From Solobacterium sp. UBA1789 (lineage in GTDB: Bacteria > Bacillota_I > Bacilli_A > Erysipelotrichales > Erysipelotrichaceae), in assembly GCA_002314515.1 (NCBI GenBank), contig DCGB01000126.1:1-6828 (forward strand): a stretch of 6,828 nt of DNA, given 5' to 3'. This document shows, in pieces, positions 6,281 to 6,828 of this stretch. Within the stretch, counting starts at the first letter, position 1. The number at the start of each line of letters is the position of its first letter. The notes beneath the pieces are model-generated. The model saw only the letters and a list, made by a program, of their open reading frames with translations, had not been told where the DNA came from and ran no database searches. The translations under genes and the position numbers were made by a program.

Positions 6281-6828
6281 TTATTTGCCAGAGAAAGAAG
6301 TAGCTCCTTCCTTATCAAGATAATGTAACATTTCTTCAACTGATACCAGCTGATATCCCTGGTCAATCAGATAAGGAACGATTTCTTTGATGCTTTCAAC
6401 TGTTACCTCATAGATATCATGGAAGAGGACAACATCATTGTCATCGACATTTTCCAAGACATTGGCCTTTGTCATGTTTACAGCTTCTTCTATCGGGCGA
6501 TTTAAGCGATTAGACCAGTCCAGACTATCGACATTCCACAAGACGGCTGTATAGTCAGCTAAGGCAGCTTCAACATTAGAATTAATTGAACCATAAGGCG
6601 GACGATAAAGCTTCATCTGATAGCCCGTCTTTTCTTTTACCAGACGCATAACGGTTTCAATCTCTTCAACAGCTGTAGCCAAGTCAAGTTTTATTAAACT
6701 GCTATGATCATAGGAATGAGAACCATAGGACATGCCCTTACTCAAACCATATTCAATGACTCCCAGTCCTTTTTCGCCCAAACGCTGACCAACAGTAAAA
6801 AAAGTACCTACGGCATCATATTTAGCCA
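6281..6828 (-). CDS. Polysaccharide deacetylase, NodB family (N-terminus beyond window)
   Basis: This metal-dependent enzyme removes acetyl groups from N-acetylated sugars; in Gram-positive bacteria it usually acts on peptidoglycan GlcNAc outside the membrane and gives lysozyme resistance. The frame stays open to the right edge, so 181 residues are visible, beginning AKYDAVGTFFTVGQRLGEKG. Counting visible residues, the metal-binding HSYDH is at 37-41, RPPYG at 75-79, DSLDW at 100-104 and the catalytic-histidine motif LFHD at 134-137, in the usual order. Motif 1 (TFDDGP with the catalytic base), and any membrane anchor or signal peptide, must lie beyond 6828. A TTG at 6781 is not the start, because conserved NodB sequence continues upstream of it. 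The substrate is not determined. No terminator is visible downstream. Confidence 0.92.
   Translation of the reverse strand, partial: AKYDAVGTFFTVGQRLGEKGLGVIEYGLSKGMSYGSHSYDHSSLIKLDLATAVEEIETVMRLVKEKTGYQMKLYRPPYGSINSNVEAALADYTAVLWNVDSLDWSNRLNRPIEEAVNMTKANVLENVDDNDVVLFHDIYEVTVESIKEIVPYLIDQGYQLVSVEEMLHYLDKEGATSFSGK

Noticed and set aside
6779..6781. TTG start making the deacetylase a complete short protein
   Set aside because: The frame stays open to the window edge, and conserved NodB residues (TFFTVGQR) lie upstream of the TTG, so the gene is cut by the window, not short.

Overview
The window looks like chromosomal DNA of a low-GC Gram-positive bacterium (Firmicutes/Bacillota). The DNA is visibly AT-rich (not counted) and TGA is used as a stop. 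The genes present are an RlmCD/RlmD-type rRNA methyltransferase, a wall-type polysaccharide deacetylase, a WYL-domain regulator and the MEP-pathway enzyme IspG. Erysipelotrichia-like gut bacteria would fit, but that is a guess from general character. There are no rRNA, tRNA, CRISPR, transposon or phage features. Coding density is very high: the longest non-coding stretch is 84 bp.

Layout from left to right: (1) bases 1-1286, minus strand, almost all of an RlmD-family 23S rRNA uracil-C5 methyltransferase, cut by the left edge near its C-terminus; (2) a 51-bp divergent promoter region; (3) bases 1338-3698, plus strand, a Cu(I)-exporting P-type ATPase (copA) with an N-terminal metal-binding domain and a second, CopZ-like domain fused at its C-terminus; (4) 11 bp later, ispG (3710-4753), translationally coupled to copA; (5) a perfect inverted-repeat terminator whose two arms hold the stop codons of ispG and of the convergent gene; (6) bases 4760-5287, minus strand, a small unknown membrane protein; (7) an 84-bp divergent region with an 11-bp direct repeat; (8) bases 5372-6280, plus strand, a WYL-family transcription regulator; (9) bases 6281-6828, minus strand, the C-terminal part of a NodB-type polysaccharide deacetylase, whose stop codon abuts that of the regulator.

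The most interesting points are these. The end of copA looks like a former free-standing copZ: an in-frame ATG with its own Shine-Dalgarno-like AGGAG would give a 68-residue chaperone from the same gene. Three of the five starts visible inside the window lack a Shine-Dalgarno and sit 6-11 nt behind a -10 hexamer, which suggests leaderless or near-leaderless transcripts. The copper pump is flanked by two proteins with visible [4Fe-4S] ligands (RlmD and IspG), a cluster type known to be sensitive to Cu(I). These are readings of sequence only. I see no completely new system; the gene families are known and the novelty lies in their arrangement and expression signals.
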